64,000 nucleotides of DNA from DASTDH01 sp041167675 (GCA_041167675.1 JBEEIB010000146.1:10297-74296); one strand, 5' to 3'. Counted from the stretch's first letter, positions 1-9,689 are shown. Numbers and translations are program-made. The notes: generated by a model not told the origin, from the letters alone.

Positions 1-1083
1 TGACTTTACCTGTACTTGCAAGTTCGATCTGCGATTCTTTCGCTAGTGGTTCATAAAATTCCATTACCGCGGATATCGACTCATCCGCGGCGAAATTTGA
101 TTGATGAATTTCGATGTTCGCTGTCTCAGCTCTTGCCAGAAAAAGCAGACTATCGATGAGGTGAGAGAGGCGCTGATATTCTTCCAGATTGGATGCGAGA
201 ACCTCTCGATATTGTTGGGCCGTCAAGGAGCGTCCGAGAGCCACCTCCGTTCCACCCATTAGGTTACTTATCGGCGTGCGGAGCTCATGCGCAATGTTAG
301 AGGAGAATCGAGATAGGCGTTCAAACGAGTCTTCCAATCGTTCGAGCATTCGATCAAACTCGGCCGCTAGAGTTGCTAGTTCACGGGGCCAAATCTGTGT
401 ACTAATCCGCTCGCTTAAAGCACTCGCGGTAATCGCCTGGGCAGCTGAAGTAATCTCTCTGATTGGCCGAACACCACGATGTGCGATCCAGGTGCTCAGC
501 AATGCCGAGATCGCGGCGGCCAGGCTAAAGCGATGAACAGTTTTCCTTTATAATCAGCGAGGAGCCTCTGTTCATTCGAAACATCGAGCGCGATTTCGTA
601 ACGGTATTTCTCGTTTGGTGGTGCTCCGTTTACGTCCGCTGCAGTTAAGAGAAATGTATCGCCTTGCGAGGTTTGGAATTCGGTAATTTTGCCAATCGAT
701 TGGTCCAAGGATCCCGCTGGTGGAAAAACGGCATTGGAGGGCAGCAGGGAGCGAAAACCGGGTGATTCGACAATTGTTCTTCCGCGGAGGATCAGACGGG
801 CATAGTACACGGCTTGCCGGCGCGCCGCGCTTTCCCATTCGATTTCTTCCTCCAGGGCATTGCGATCCTCTGGGCGTTCTCGCAGGATCCGGCGAAGCAC
901 CGCGATCTTGTCGGCCAAAGTGCTTTGCTCTTCCGAGCGCAAGCTCTGGACGAGGGTCCAATATAAGAAGAACCCGGCGGCGCAGAGTACAACCGTCGAC
1001 AAAACGGTATACAGCAGTGCCAGTCGAGCGACGATTGACCAAGATCGATAAGATTCAGCGCTGCTCGAGGACATAACCCGCAC
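1..1083 (-). pseudogene. Sensor histidine kinase, frameshifted, 3' end beyond window
   Basis: Membrane sensor kinase that would phosphorylate the OmpR-type regulator encoded just upstream. The N-terminal part (496-1083) has a transmembrane helix near residues 16-38 and a periplasmic sensor region. The reading frame then breaks near position 525, inside the second membrane helix, and continues one frame over with a HAMP-like linker and the phospho-acceptor helix. The H-box reads SSNIAHELRTPISN, with the phospho-His codon at 287-289. The catalytic ATPase domain lies outside the window. One missing base near 523-527 restores the frame. The start at 1083 overlaps the regulator by 29 bp; a second Met at 1074 is possible. 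The family resembles heavy-metal-type sensor kinases (CusS/IrlS class), but the signal is unknown. Whether the frameshift is biological or a sequencing error cannot be told here. Confidence 0.75.
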
Positions 1084-1786
1084 CGTATACCGAGTGAATC
1101 AACGGCTTAGGAAAGGGATAATCGACCTTCCGACGCAGCCGGCGAATCGCGACGTCGACGATATTTGAATCTCCCTCGCCATCCATGTTCCAAATCTCCT
1201 TAGCAATGAATTTGCGGCCAAGGATTTCACCTGTGTTGCGAGCTAAAAGTACCAGGAGCGCGAATTCCTTTTGGGTGAGTTCCAACTGCTTGGGCCCACG
1301 AGTGACGAGATGTGTCACCAAGTTAATTTCAAGTTCCGCGACTCTGATGTTGGTCGGCAGCCGATCCGGGCCGCGTCGCAGAACCGAGCGGACGCGGGCA
1401 AGCAGCTCAGAGAAGGCGAAAGGCTTAACCAGATAATCATCAGCACCGAGATCGAGTCCTTTGATTCGATCGCTTACTTCATCCCGAGCGGTCAAAAAGA
1501 TCACAGCTGGCTGGCGACCTTCGACTCGAACCCCGCGGAGGACTGTCCAACCATCCAGACTTGGAAGCATGACATCGAGCAGCAAGAGATCGTAGTCATT
1601 TTTGAGCGCCAGCCGCAAACCATCTGAGCCATCCTTGGCTACATCAACCGACCAGCCGTGATCCTGCAATCCGTCACGCAGGAAAGCCGCGGTTTTCGCT
1701 TCGTCCTCAACAACAAGCGCTCGCTTTGGCTGCTCGAACACAGCAGCGCATAGCTTAGGGTTTAGCCAAACGCAACGGACCAGCAA
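1055..1786 (-). CDS. OmpR/PhoB-family DNA-binding response regulator
   Basis: Two-component response regulator. The receiver domain (about residues 22-135) has the acidic pocket VVEDE, the phospho-accepting Asp in LLLLDVMLPSLDGW and the conserved Lys in DYLVKPF. The C-terminal winged-helix domain (about 145-240) carries the typical LTQKEFALL and RRLRRKVD segments and ends GAGYVL. Length 243 aa is slightly long for the family because of about 16 extra N-terminal residues. A GTG at 1741, just before FEQPKRALVVEDE, is a plausible alternative start. It is co-transcribed with, and overlaps, the sensor kinase. The receiver and DNA-binding sequence resemble the CopR/CusR metal-response group; the regulated genes are not evident here. 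Confidence 0.9.
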   Translation of the reverse strand: MLVRCVWLNPKLCAAVFEQPKRALVVEDEAKTAAFLRDGLQDHGWSVDVAKDGSDGLRLALKNDYDLLLLDVMLPSLDGWTVLRGVRVEGRQPAVIFLTARDEVSDRIKGLDLGADDYLVKPFAFSELLARVRSVLRRGPDRLPTNIRVAELEINLVTHLVTRGPKQLELTQKEFALLVLLARNTGEILGRKFIAKEIWNMDGEGDSNIVDVAIRRLRRKVDYPFPKPLIHSVYGAGYVLEQR

Positions 1787-1895
1787 TCAATTTTTTCGTG
1801 TAGAATCTGTCTACGGCTATCGACGCTGGTTTGCGTGTCCCGTATTCCTTAATCTGTATTCTGTGTTCCGCATTCGGTATCCCGCATTCTACCGC

Positions 1896-3371
1896 TCACC
1901 CCAGATACTCCTCCAACGTCGCCGGTGTTCCCTTGTCGTAGAAACTCGCCAGTGCTTCCTCAAGCTGCTTCACGAATCGTTGATTCCTAGCGAGCTCCTC
2001 GCTGAATAGCTGCCGCATCGCCAATAGTCGCCCAGGGTCTTTGCCGGCCGCGTTGGCCGCCTCCCGAAGTTGATCCAACATCGGATCATTCATCGGCATC
2101 GGTTTTCCGGCGTCGTCTTTTCCGGAGAGGTAGCGGAACCAGCTCGCAACGGTTAGAGTGAGTAACTTGATCGGACCACCCCGTTGAAGTTGATCAATTA
2201 TCGACGGCAAAACGAATTTCGGGATCCTAGCCGATCCTTCCGTGCCGAGACGGCCCAACTGGTCTCGGATTGCCGGATTGGCGAATCGTTCGATCAGCGT
2301 GTTTTTATACTCACCAAGATCGATTCCCGGGACTTCCGGCAATATCGGAGTCACTTCGATATCCATCATGTTGCGCATGAGCTTGGTGATTCGCTGATCA
2401 GCCATCGCTTCATGGGCGAACTCATAACCCTGCAGCATGCCAACATAACAAATCGCTTGATGACTCGCGTTCAACAGGCGGAGTTTCATCTTTTCGTAGG
2501 GGAGAACGTCGGATGTGAACTGTGCGCCAACCCGCTCCCAAGATGGGCGTCCATGCACGAAATGATCCTCGATCACCCATTGGTGAAACGACTCGGTCAT
2601 TACTGGCCATCCATCTTCAATTCCAAACTGTTCTCGGACTAGTGCGCGATGGTCGTCAGTAGTAGCCGGAGTGATGCGGTCTACCATGCTATTCGGAAAT
2701 GTCCCGTTCTGCTCGAGCCAATTTCTCAGCTTCGGATCACGCAACTCGACGAAAGCGAGCAGCATCTTCTTCGCTATCTCCCCATTGCCCTGCAAGTTGT
2801 CACACGACATGATCGTAAACGGCACGAGTCCCCGATCCCGGCGTCGCTCAAGTGCTTCCGCGAGGTAACCGAAGGCGCATTTGGGTTGGTGCGGATCGGC
2901 CAGGTCACGCTGAATGTCAGGGTTTTCTGCATCAAATTCGCCTGTACCTTGATGCACATAATAGCCACCCTCCGTGATCGTGAGGGAGACAATCGCGGTA
3001 TCCGGGGACGCCAGCTTTTCTAGAACCGCGTTTGGGTCGCTCGGCGCATGCAAAAAGTTTTGAATTGACCCAATGACCCGAGCTTTGTCGCCTGACGCGC
3101 TTCGTTCGACGACCGTATACAGGTAATCTTGCGAGCGAAGAACTTCGCCGATCCGCGAGTCGGCGGGAAGCAGTCCAATCCCGCACAGCCCCCACTCGGA
3201 CGGCCCGTTCTGCTGGAATAAATCGTCATTATAAACGCCTTGATGGGCGCGATGAAATCCGCCGACTCCGATGTGCGCTATTCTTTGGCCAACCCGGCGA
3301 CGGTCATAGGTCGGAACGCGAACGTTTGCTGGTAAAGAGCTAAGACTGGCATTGGAAAGTTTTATCGGCAT
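1896..3371 (-). CDS. Mannitol dehydrogenase / fructuronate reductase family oxidoreductase
   Basis: NAD(P)-dependent long-chain polyol or hexuronate dehydrogenase (mannitol 2-dehydrogenase, fructuronate reductase and tagaturonate reductase family). The 491 residues match the family length. Visible motifs are the N-terminal Rossmann segment GVGGFHRAHQ, the family motif LTITEGGYY near residue 135, DRITPATTDD, and the C-terminal domain segment KLRLLNASHQAICYVG, which supplies the catalytic Lys region. The gene lies alone between the two-component system and a GH4 glycosidase on the same strand. A sugar ABC transporter upstream and a nearby fragment of a polyol-type permease (9325) suggest use of a polyol or uronate. 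Substrate cannot be decided from sequence. Confidence 0.9.
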   Translation of the reverse strand: MPIKLSNASLSSLPANVRVPTYDRRRVGQRIAHIGVGGFHRAHQGVYNDDLFQQNGPSEWGLCGIGLLPADSRIGEVLRSQDYLYTVVERSASGDKARVIGSIQNFLHAPSDPNAVLEKLASPDTAIVSLTITEGGYYVHQGTGEFDAENPDIQRDLADPHQPKCAFGYLAEALERRRDRGLVPFTIMSCDNLQGNGEIAKKMLLAFVELRDPKLRNWLEQNGTFPNSMVDRITPATTDDHRALVREQFGIEDGWPVMTESFHQWVIEDHFVHGRPSWERVGAQFTSDVLPYEKMKLRLLNASHQAICYVGMLQGYEFAHEAMADQRITKLMRNMMDIEVTPILPEVPGIDLGEYKNTLIERFANPAIRDQLGRLGTEGSARIPKFVLPSIIDQLQRGGPIKLLTLTVASWFRYLSGKDDAGKPMPMNDPMLDQLREAANAAGKDPGRLLAMRQLFSEELARNQRFVKQLEEALASFYDKGTPATLEEYLG

Positions 3372-3654
3372 AGGGAAATTGGGGGGTGTTACAGGTTACG
3401 GGTTAGCAATGTAGCGGCGTATCGCCAAACACGCGTGTCGGCATAAGCCGCCGAAGACGCGTTTCACGATAGCCTAGGGGGAAGCCCTAGGAAATCGAAT
3501 TCCCCCAAATGGTCATGCACTGAAAGTGTGTTTCAGCCGGACCGGATTGTGCACCGGATCGGAACATCTCGCCAGTTGATTGCTGTCGGGCGTTTTCAGC
3601 GCTAATCGCCTGTTTTCCGGAGTTTCAGGCGCCGGGGCGGAGCCGGATACTCTG
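3372..3654. repeat. Intergenic palindromic repeat, 'CCTAGGG' family copy 1
   Basis: Non-coding gap. It contains a palindromic stretch around 3440-3530 that includes GCCGAAGACGCGTTTCA, GCCTAGGG and GCCCTAGG, followed by a segment ending in GTGTGTTTCAGCC. The same modules occur as a much larger inverted repeat at 24323-24590, so this looks like a solo, partly decayed copy of that element. No gene was seen here. Confidence 0.55.
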
Positions 3655-4980
3655 TCAGGTCAAATACCCCAGCCACTCCTCCTGCGCGACTAACAGCTCG
3701 TCCACCATTTGATGAATTTGCGGGAGGGTACAAACCGCTGCGGTCAATGGATCGAGCGCAACGGCATGATAAATCGCGTCTTTATTCCGCTTAACCGCTG
3801 CCTCCACGATCATTTCCTGCACATTAATGTTTGTTCGATTGAGCGCGGCGAGCTGCGGAGGGAGAGGGCCGAAACGCGTTGGCTGCACACCGTTTCGATC
3901 GACCAGACAGGGCACTTCCACACAGCAACCGCTTGGCAAGTTGTCAATGAGCTCGTGGTTTGGGACATTCCCATTGATCCGAATCGGTCGATTCGTCTCC
4001 ATTGCCTCAATGATAGAGGAGCCGTATTCATGGGTCCGGTCCGTTCGGACGGGGTCCACCATGATCTGTTTGAACTCCTGACGAAAACTCTCGAGTCGTT
4101 CATAACTGTGCTGCAGGTACCCGCCCGTCCGGCCAAATTGAAACCAATAATTCACCTTGTCGGTGAAACGAGGCACCAGGTCTTTTTCCACCATCTGAGC
4201 GTTTTTTCGAAAATAGGGCACGTACTCGCTGGCGTGGCCGCTCGATTCCGTTACGAAATAGCCAAAATGTTTCATCAAATCGATTCGTACCGGCTCTTGG
4301 CCATAGACTTCTTCTCGATCGATGATCTCGCGCAGACGAGGATAAAGATCTTCGGCGCCGCGACGAAATTCCAGGAAGAAAGCCTGATGGTTAATACCTC
4401 CGCAGCGGAAATTCACCTGCTCGTACGGCACCTCTAACCACTTGGCTAGCATCTCGCTGGTGCCCTGGACGCTATGGCATAGGCCGACATGCGGGCGACC
4501 AATTGCTGCCTCAACTGCCCAACAGTTCGCGGCCATCGGGTTCACATAGTTCAGCAAGAGCGCGTTTGGCGCGTGCTGGTCTAACTCGTGGCAGAGATCG
4601 ATTAGCACGGGAATGGTGCGTAATGCTCGGAAGACGCCACCTGGTCCGAGCGTGTCCCCTACACATTGTTCGACCCCATATTTCTTGGGAATTTCGATGT
4701 CTTGGGCATACGCGGCCAATCCTCCTTGCTGAAAGGTAGTGATGACATAATCGGCGTTGCCAACCGATTCGGCCCGATCCGTTGATGCAGTAATCCGGGC
4801 GGTTAGCTTGCGTTCGTCGGCTATTTTTTGCACGATCCGCCGAGACTCTTCCAATCGCTGTGGATCGATATCCATCAGTGAGATCTCACTGTCCTGCAGG
4901 CAAGGAGCCAGTAAAATGTCGCTGCACAAATTGCGGGTAAAGACGAGGCTGCCCGCACCAATCAAAGCTATCTTAGGCAT
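3655..4980 (-). CDS. Glycoside hydrolase family 4 (alpha-galactosidase/alpha-glucosidase type)
   Basis: GH4 enzymes hydrolyse glycosides by an NAD+- and divalent-metal-dependent oxidation/elimination mechanism. The N-terminus has the Rossmann motif IALIGAGSLVFTR, and further on come the family segments LLNYVNPMAANC, the metal-site region GLCHSVQGTS (Cys/His ligands) and FRCGGINHQAFF. The 441-residue length fits MelA-type members. The plus/minus specificity (alpha-galactosidase, alpha-glucosidase or alpha-glucuronidase) is not resolved by the motifs. The gene sits 37 bp downstream of two ABC sugar permeases on the same strand, so it probably belongs to that operon and cleaves the imported sugar in the cytoplasm. 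Confidence 0.9.
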   Translation of the reverse strand: MPKIALIGAGSLVFTRNLCSDILLAPCLQDSEISLMDIDPQRLEESRRIVQKIADERKLTARITASTDRAESVGNADYVITTFQQGGLAAYAQDIEIPKKYGVEQCVGDTLGPGGVFRALRTIPVLIDLCHELDQHAPNALLLNYVNPMAANCWAVEAAIGRPHVGLCHSVQGTSEMLAKWLEVPYEQVNFRCGGINHQAFFLEFRRGAEDLYPRLREIIDREEVYGQEPVRIDLMKHFGYFVTESSGHASEYVPYFRKNAQMVEKDLVPRFTDKVNYWFQFGRTGGYLQHSYERLESFRQEFKQIMVDPVRTDRTHEYGSSIIEAMETNRPIRINGNVPNHELIDNLPSGCCVEVPCLVDRNGVQPTRFGPLPPQLAALNRTNINVQEMIVEAAVKRNKDAIYHAVALDPLTAAVCTLPQIHQMVDELLVAQEEWLGYLT

Positions 4981-5017
4981 AATAGTCGTTTCGAGAAATA
5001 ATGGTTCATATTTGGAG

Positions 5018-5848
5018 TTAATTTTTTACTGCTCCGGCGGTAAGTCCGGCCACTAATCGTCGCTGAACGAGGCTAAAAAACAGAATGGTGGGCAGAATCG
5101 CCACAACCGTTCCGGCCGTGATCATCCCCCACTTCACCTGCAGACTGTTCATGAAAGACTGGAGGGCGATCGGAAGAGTCTGCGTGCTCTCGCTTTGCGA
5201 CAAGATGGATACAAAGAGGTAATCCCCCCACGAGACGACGAAGGCAAAAAAACCAGCCACCACTAGTCCCGGCAACGCAGTGGGATAAATGATACGGAAC
5301 AAAACGCCGAGCCGGCTACATCCGTCAATCAATGCTGCTTGATCCAATTCTCTGGGAATTGCGTTGAAGTACCCAGTCAGCATCCAAATGGCGAATGGCA
5401 GAGTGATGGAAGTGTGAGTTAAGATGAGCCCGATATGAGTATCGACCAGCCCCAGATTGGACATCAGCACATAGAACGGGATCAAAATCAGAACGTAGGG
5501 AAAGAATTGCGGGAGTAGGGTTGACATCATCAACAGATTCTTCCCACGAAGTGTAAACCGGCTCAGGGCGTAGGCGCCGAGACTGCCAAACATCACGACG
5601 AGAAGCATCACCGAGGTCGCTATTACCACCGAATTAACCAAAAAGGTGAAGACATTATTGATCGCGAAGACCTCGACATAGTTGGTGAGGGTTAATTCGG
5701 ATAGAGCTGGAACGAGTTTGCCCGTTTGAATCGAATCGTTGCTCCGAAAACTCGAGACAATTAGCCAACCAATGGGCAGAAGGAGAATCGCAAAGGTGAT
5801 GAGCAATCCCGTGTAGGTGAGCAACAGTTCGAGCGAACGGCGTTTCAT
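5018..5848 (-). CDS. Carbohydrate ABC transporter permease (MalG type)
   Basis: Inner-membrane permease of a CUT1-type sugar ABC transporter. About six membrane helices are visible, and the cytoplasmic EAA loop is LDQAALIDGCSRLGVLFRI, where the ATPase subunit docks. The reading frame is open as far as 6229, but the extension only covers the upstream gene in another frame. The start MKRRSLELLL at 5848 is chosen because it gives a normal 276-residue protein and an ATGA overlap with the upstream permease stop. It pairs with the 5845-6792 permease and the solute-binding protein gene further upstream. No ABC ATPase is encoded nearby, so a shared MsmX-like ATPase elsewhere is likely. Confidence 0.92.
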   Translation of the reverse strand: MKRRSLELLLTYTGLLITFAILLLPIGWLIVSSFRSNDSIQTGKLVPALSELTLTNYVEVFAINNVFTFLVNSVVIATSVMLLVVMFGSLGAYALSRFTLRGKNLLMMSTLLPQFFPYVLILIPFYVLMSNLGLVDTHIGLILTHTSITLPFAIWMLTGYFNAIPRELDQAALIDGCSRLGVLFRIIYPTALPGLVVAGFFAFVVSWGDYLFVSILSQSESTQTLPIALQSFMNSLQVKWGMITAGTVVAILPTILFFSLVQRRLVAGLTAGAVKN

Positions 5849-6792
5849 TTCTCCGCGAAACCTCCGATTAATTTTCGCGACAAAATGACCAGAAGCACGA
5901 GTATCACGAGCATGATGACGCCGCCAGCGCTGGCGTATCCCAGCATATAACCACTCCAAGCCTGCTTGTAGATGTAGGTGGCCAGCACTTCGGTAGCGTC
6001 CACCGGTCCGCCGCCGGTCGATAGATAGACGAAATCGAAATTGTTCAAAGTGAAAGTGACGTGGAGCACGACCATCACCAGTATGATGTAGCGTAGATTC
6101 GGTAACGTGATATGCCAGAATCTCTTCCAGGAGGACGCTCCATCGATGGTCGCGGCTTCGTAGAGGTCTTGCGGGATCGCCTGCATCGCAGCCATAAAAG
6201 CGATGCCGTAAAATGGAACATTGCGCCACAGATGCATCACTAGGATCAGCAGGAATGCGAAAGCGGGGTCACCAAACCAGTTGCGGGCAAGCGATCCGAG
6301 CCCAAGCGTTGCAAGTATAATGTTAATGAGCCCAATGTTTGGCAATGTGAGAAAGCGGAATATGACCACCGCGGTAATAATCGGCAGGACCCAAGTCACC
6401 ATGGCAATGCTGCGAAACCAGTGAATGCCGGGAACCTTGCGGACCAACAGATGCGCCATCCCTAGCCCGAGAATGACCTGCAAAGTGACCGCAGAAAAGG
6501 TCAGAACCAGCGAATGGATAAACGAAACGCGGAAGACTGGATCGTTGAGAAGTCGCTGATAGTTTTGCCATCCGATGGCGCGCCACGTGTTAGGATTAAG
6601 CAACGATTGGTCGGTGAAAGAGGTAAAGATACCGTTAAGGGTAGGATACAGATTTAATCCGAGGATCACGCAAATTGCCGGTGCCAGCAGGGCATATCCG
6701 AATGCGGCATGACGAATTTCAGCCGATCGCAAACGAGGAACTTTAGGTGATCTAACGCTTGGCCGCTGACCGGAGTGAACTATCTGAAACAT
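5845..6792 (-). CDS. Sugar ABC transporter permease (MalF/UgpA type)
   Basis: First permease of the same CUT1 sugar importer. It has 315 residues, a cytoplasmic N-terminus and about six membrane helices starting near residue 30. The EAA motif DLYEAATIDGASSWKRFW lies near residue 218 and the C-terminus RKLIGGFAEK is typical. Its stop overlaps the start of the second permease by 4 bp (ATGA), so the two are translationally coupled. Upstream on the same strand lies the broken solute-binding protein gene, about 110 bp away across a hairpin repeat. Confidence 0.92.
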   Translation of the reverse strand: MFQIVHSGQRPSVRSPKVPRLRSAEIRHAAFGYALLAPAICVILGLNLYPTLNGIFTSFTDQSLLNPNTWRAIGWQNYQRLLNDPVFRVSFIHSLVLTFSAVTLQVILGLGMAHLLVRKVPGIHWFRSIAMVTWVLPIITAVVIFRFLTLPNIGLINIILATLGLGSLARNWFGDPAFAFLLILVMHLWRNVPFYGIAFMAAMQAIPQDLYEAATIDGASSWKRFWHITLPNLRYIILVMVVLHVTFTLNNFDFVYLSTGGGPVDATEVLATYIYKQAWSGYMLGYASAGGVIMLVILVLLVILSRKLIGGFAEK

Positions 6793-6795
6793 AGA

Positions 6796-6857
6796 GTAGA
6801 CGCACCTTCCAGGTGCGGAACATCACACCTGTCGCAGCTGGAAGCTGCGGCTACTTT
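6796..6857. repeat. Double-hairpin intergenic repeat, copy 1
   Basis: A roughly 60-bp element with two small palindromes in a row: GCACCTTCCAGGTGC, then GCAGCTGGAAGCTGC. An almost identical element lies at 49511-49574, 43 kb away, in another intergenic gap. This marks it as a dispersed, REP-like repeat. Here it separates the solute-binding gene from the permeases and could act as a transcript-stabilising or attenuating hairpin. Confidence 0.7.
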
Positions 6858-6900
6858 GCCGCTTCCCCCTATAGTTCCCCCGATTATGCGAGAGTGTCTC

Positions 6901-8207
6901 CTACAATTGATCGTTCTGCGCGCGTTCCTGCAGGGTTTTATACAATTCCTGGCCAGTTTTATCGGCTGCATTGTTTTGATAAATCACTTTCTGTAGCGCT
7001 TCCGTGATATCATTTACCACTAGCCCCCAGTTGATCGGAGCAAGCGCTACCCCGGTTGAGATTTGCTGAGTAAACGCTTGTTGCCACCAGTCGCTTTTGA
7101 AATCCGGTAGATCGGCGACGTCTTGGCGCGGAGGGTTAATTCCTTCGAGCTTGGCGTCCATGGCAACAAAGTCCTTGCTACAAAGAAGTTTGATTAGCTC
7201 CCAGCCATCCGATTTATCCTTAGTCGCCGCATTGATCATGATCGGCTTAACCTCCAGATAGGTGGCCTGGGTGCCGCCGGGTGGGAGCGGGAGAGCAACA
7301 ACCCCGGTATTTTCTTCTAGAATTTTGCGCGCGGTATCGCCGGTCTTGCGATAGCTGTAGATCCAAGGGCCCATCGGAACCATCGCGCTTTTGCCAGCAA
7401 CGTAATCGGCGTCAGTAGCCTGATAGTCGTTACCACGCGTATTCTGATTGGCGGCGGACGGATTAGCTTTGAAGAACGCGTCGTGGTAGAGAGCTAAGAC
7501 CTGAGCTAGTTTTTCCGGAGTAGTATTAATCGACCATTTCTGGGTGGCCTCATCATACTTAAACGGATTTTGGCCCCGTTTACCTGGAAGAAAAACGAAA
7601 TGAATTCCTGGAATGTCCGAACGCTGCCTGCCTTGGTGGTTAGCCCGAGTCCGGCAACCCCCGTTTCTTTCGTCGAGATCATAGCGGCGTCATCCAGCAT
7701 TTCTTCCCAGGTCTTGGGAGGCTGCAAATTATACTTCTGCAGAATGTCCTTTCGGTAGAGTAAGACCCGAACATTGGTGTTGTAGGGCACTCCATAAAGC
7801 TTCCCATTAATGGTGAGTGCTTTGATCGTGCTGGGGATAAACTTATCCTTGTCCGGCCACTGGCTAAATAAGTCATCGATTGGAGCAATCAGGCCGGCCT
7901 TTTGGTAGGCAATCATGCCTTCAAGCACGCCTTCGATCACATCCGGTTTGCCGCGGCGACCCTGCACGATGAACTTCTGCTGAGCGTCCTGGTAAATGGG
8001 AGGCCCGTAGTTACCCGGTACAGTGACACCTTTGGGCAGATCTTTGGGAAAATGTTCTTTGATCCAAGCCAAAAGACCAGGTGTTTGCGGCCCTTCTTGC
8101 GACATCGGGACAAACCAAAGGTCAATTTCTTTGCTGAAAACCAGGCCGGTCGACAAAAAAAGGCTGGCAGCTACCAATAGGATGCGATGGGGGGGACGGA
8201 TAAACAT
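6901..8207 (-). pseudogene. Sugar ABC solute-binding protein, single frameshift
   Basis: Periplasmic binding protein that would deliver a sugar to the two permeases downstream. The N-terminal part (7506-8207) has a signal peptide (LLVAASLFLSTGLVFSKE) and typical motifs such as GVPYNTNVRVLLYRKDIL and PPKTWEEM. The frame breaks near 7568, and the rest is read in another frame down to the stop at 6901 (for example SAMVPMGPWIYSY and GWELIKLLCSKDFV). Adding one A to the AAAA run after GGCC restores a continuous protein of normal length (about 434 aa). This could be a homopolymer sequencing error or a true inactivating mutation. If it is real, the adjacent transporter is without its own binding protein. 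Confidence 0.85.
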
Positions 8208-8310
8208 AGAGGGAAAACGTTTGAGGTGGAGCGTTAGGGTAGGGACGCAATAAATCTTGCTGGATCAAGGGCGGTCGCAATAGTCATAACTTTCCAATAA
8301 TAGTCAATTT

Positions 8311-9273
8311 GTGACAAACCAATCAGACTGTTCTGTAACCATGGATGCAGATCGCGAGTGTCAAATTTTGTATCGCACTTTGTGTTCGCTGCGCTGCCGC
8401 CCCGAAGGGCTAATGCCCTATCCGGCTCATGTAATCAGCGGCCTGGAAACCCAAACCGATCCGAGCGTCTACGCCTGGCACGGTCGTAAACGTCTCGGTG
8501 ATGAAAAGAAACCATTTATGGTTTGGCAATATACGCTCGCCGGCTTTGGTACCTTTCGGTCCGGCACAACCGGCGAGCGAATCGAGATGTCGCCGGGCTA
8601 TGCTTTCACGACGCTCGTTCCAAGCGACGACTTCTATTATTTACCGCCGGAATCTGAAAGTTGGACCTTTTTTTGGCTGATTATCGATCATCCTTATGTT
8701 GTCCGACGGGTCAGAGACCGGATTCGGCTGACCGGTCCCACTTGGCGGGTGGCGTCGCGCAGTCCCCTGATCGAACGTGCGCTTAACCTGTTTGATCTGG
8801 TTCGCGCAGCATCGTTACCCGATGAATTTGCCGAAGAAGCGGATCTTTTCGCCTTTCTCACCGAATTTGAACGCCTGGGACATCAAATCCTTTACCCGCC
8901 GCTGCCGCGGGAGCGGATTTTGGCCGAAGTCCGCAAGGAAATCATCAGCCGCCTTCCGACCGGCTTGCCAAGCGTCGCCGAGTTGGCCGACGAGCGTGGC
9001 ATGAGCCGAACCGGCTTCACTCACTATTTTCGGAGAACAACCGGCTTGAGTCCGGCTCGTTTCATCAATCAAGTTCGCTTGGCAGAGGTAGCCAAGTTAT
9101 TGGTCTCTTCTTCTCTCAAGTTGTCCGCGATTGCCGAAGTTACCGGATTTGCCGATGCCACTCATCTTGGGAAAGTGTTCCGTCGGCACTATTACCTCAC
9201 TCCGGACAAATATCGTCATGTGATGGGTAGCGAACTGCCCGATCAGTTAAAGGGCAGCTCGTCACCAAATTGA
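8311..9273 (+). CDS. AraC-family transcriptional regulator
   Basis: DNA-binding regulator, divergent from the sugar transporter genes and so the likely controller of that operon. Residues about 40-130 look like the AraC cupin ligand-binding domain (WQYTLAGFGTFRSG). The C-terminal third has two helix-turn-helix units: LPSVAELADERGMSRTGFTH, then LKLSAIAEVTGFADATHLGK with FRRHYYLTPDKYR. The longest frame begins with GTG at 8311; an ATG at 8341 (MDADRECQ) is an alternative, and neither has a strong ribosome-binding site. The ligand is presumably the sugar imported by the adjacent system. Confidence 0.88.
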   Translation: MTNQSDCSVTMDADRECQILYRTLCSLRCRPEGLMPYPAHVISGLETQTDPSVYAWHGRKRLGDEKKPFMVWQYTLAGFGTFRSGTTGERIEMSPGYAFTTLVPSDDFYYLPPESESWTFFWLIIDHPYVVRRVRDRIRLTGPTWRVASRSPLIERALNLFDLVRAASLPDEFAEEADLFAFLTEFERLGHQILYPPLPRERILAEVRKEIISRLPTGLPSVAELADERGMSRTGFTHYFRRTTGLSPARFINQVRLAEVAKLLVSSSLKLSAIAEVTGFADATHLGKVFRRHYYLTPDKYRHVMGSELPDQLKGSSSPN

Positions 9274-9306
9274 ACTTTTCGCCGGCCAAACCAACGATCG
9301 CCACAT

Positions 9307-9522
9307 CAAAATGCGGAAATCAGTGTGAAGGTACCCAGAGGCATATTGGAAGCCGCTCGCATCGACGGAGCCGATGTGTGGAAAGAGCTTTGGTATTTGT
9401 TACGGCCAATGACAATGCCGGGGCTGGTCTCAACCGCTCTGCTCCTCATCATCTTTTCTTGGAACGAGGCGTTCTGGAGTATCAATCTCTCGAACGCCAA
9501 TGCGCAGCCGTTGACCATGTGA
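9307..9522 (+). pseudogene. Fragment of polyol-type ABC permease (MalG/SmoG-like)
   Basis: About 65 residues match the region around the EAA loop of a CUT1 permease: VPRGILEAARIDGADVWKEL, then a membrane segment and WNEAFWSINLSNANAQPLT. In intact family members this segment is followed by roughly 70 more residues and preceded by about 190; both are missing here. The WNEAFW...LS.A.A.PLT pattern is characteristic of sorbitol/mannitol-type transporters, which fits the mannitol-dehydrogenase-family gene at 1896. It ends at a stop beside a fold-back repeat, suggesting the gene was destroyed by rearrangement. Confidence 0.7.
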
Positions 9523-9535
9523 TTTTGGTGGCGGT

Positions 9536-9684
9536 AGGTAGGGCGCGTCTCTCCGAGACCGCAGGACCGAGGACGTAGCTATACCCTGTTCCGCCGAGAA
9601 CCGTTGCGAGAGCCAAGAGCATTGGGCCTAACGGGGCGATGGATTGCCGGTGATCCTGCGGTCTCGGAGAGACGCGCCCTACCT
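9536..9684. repeat. Fold-back element with perfect 31-bp inverted repeats
   Basis: The left arm 9536-9566 and right arm 9654-9684 are perfect 31-bp reverse complements. Each arm contains GGTAGGGCGCGTCTCTCC and GAGACCGCAGGA, and they are separated by 87 bp. The element lies between an ABC permease fragment and remnants of a small secreted protein gene. Related fold-backs with GTAGGGCG at their ends occur at 14716, 35114 and 44935. Confidence 0.85.
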
Positions 9685-9689
9685 GCGCA

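Noticed and set aside
189..536. Plus-strand open frame over the sensor kinase
   Set aside because: Antisense to the clear H-box coding sequence; no protein character of its own.
5849..6229. N-terminal extension of the second permease to 403 residues
   Set aside because: It overlaps the first permease gene in another frame; the ATGA-coupled start at 5848 gives a normal family length.
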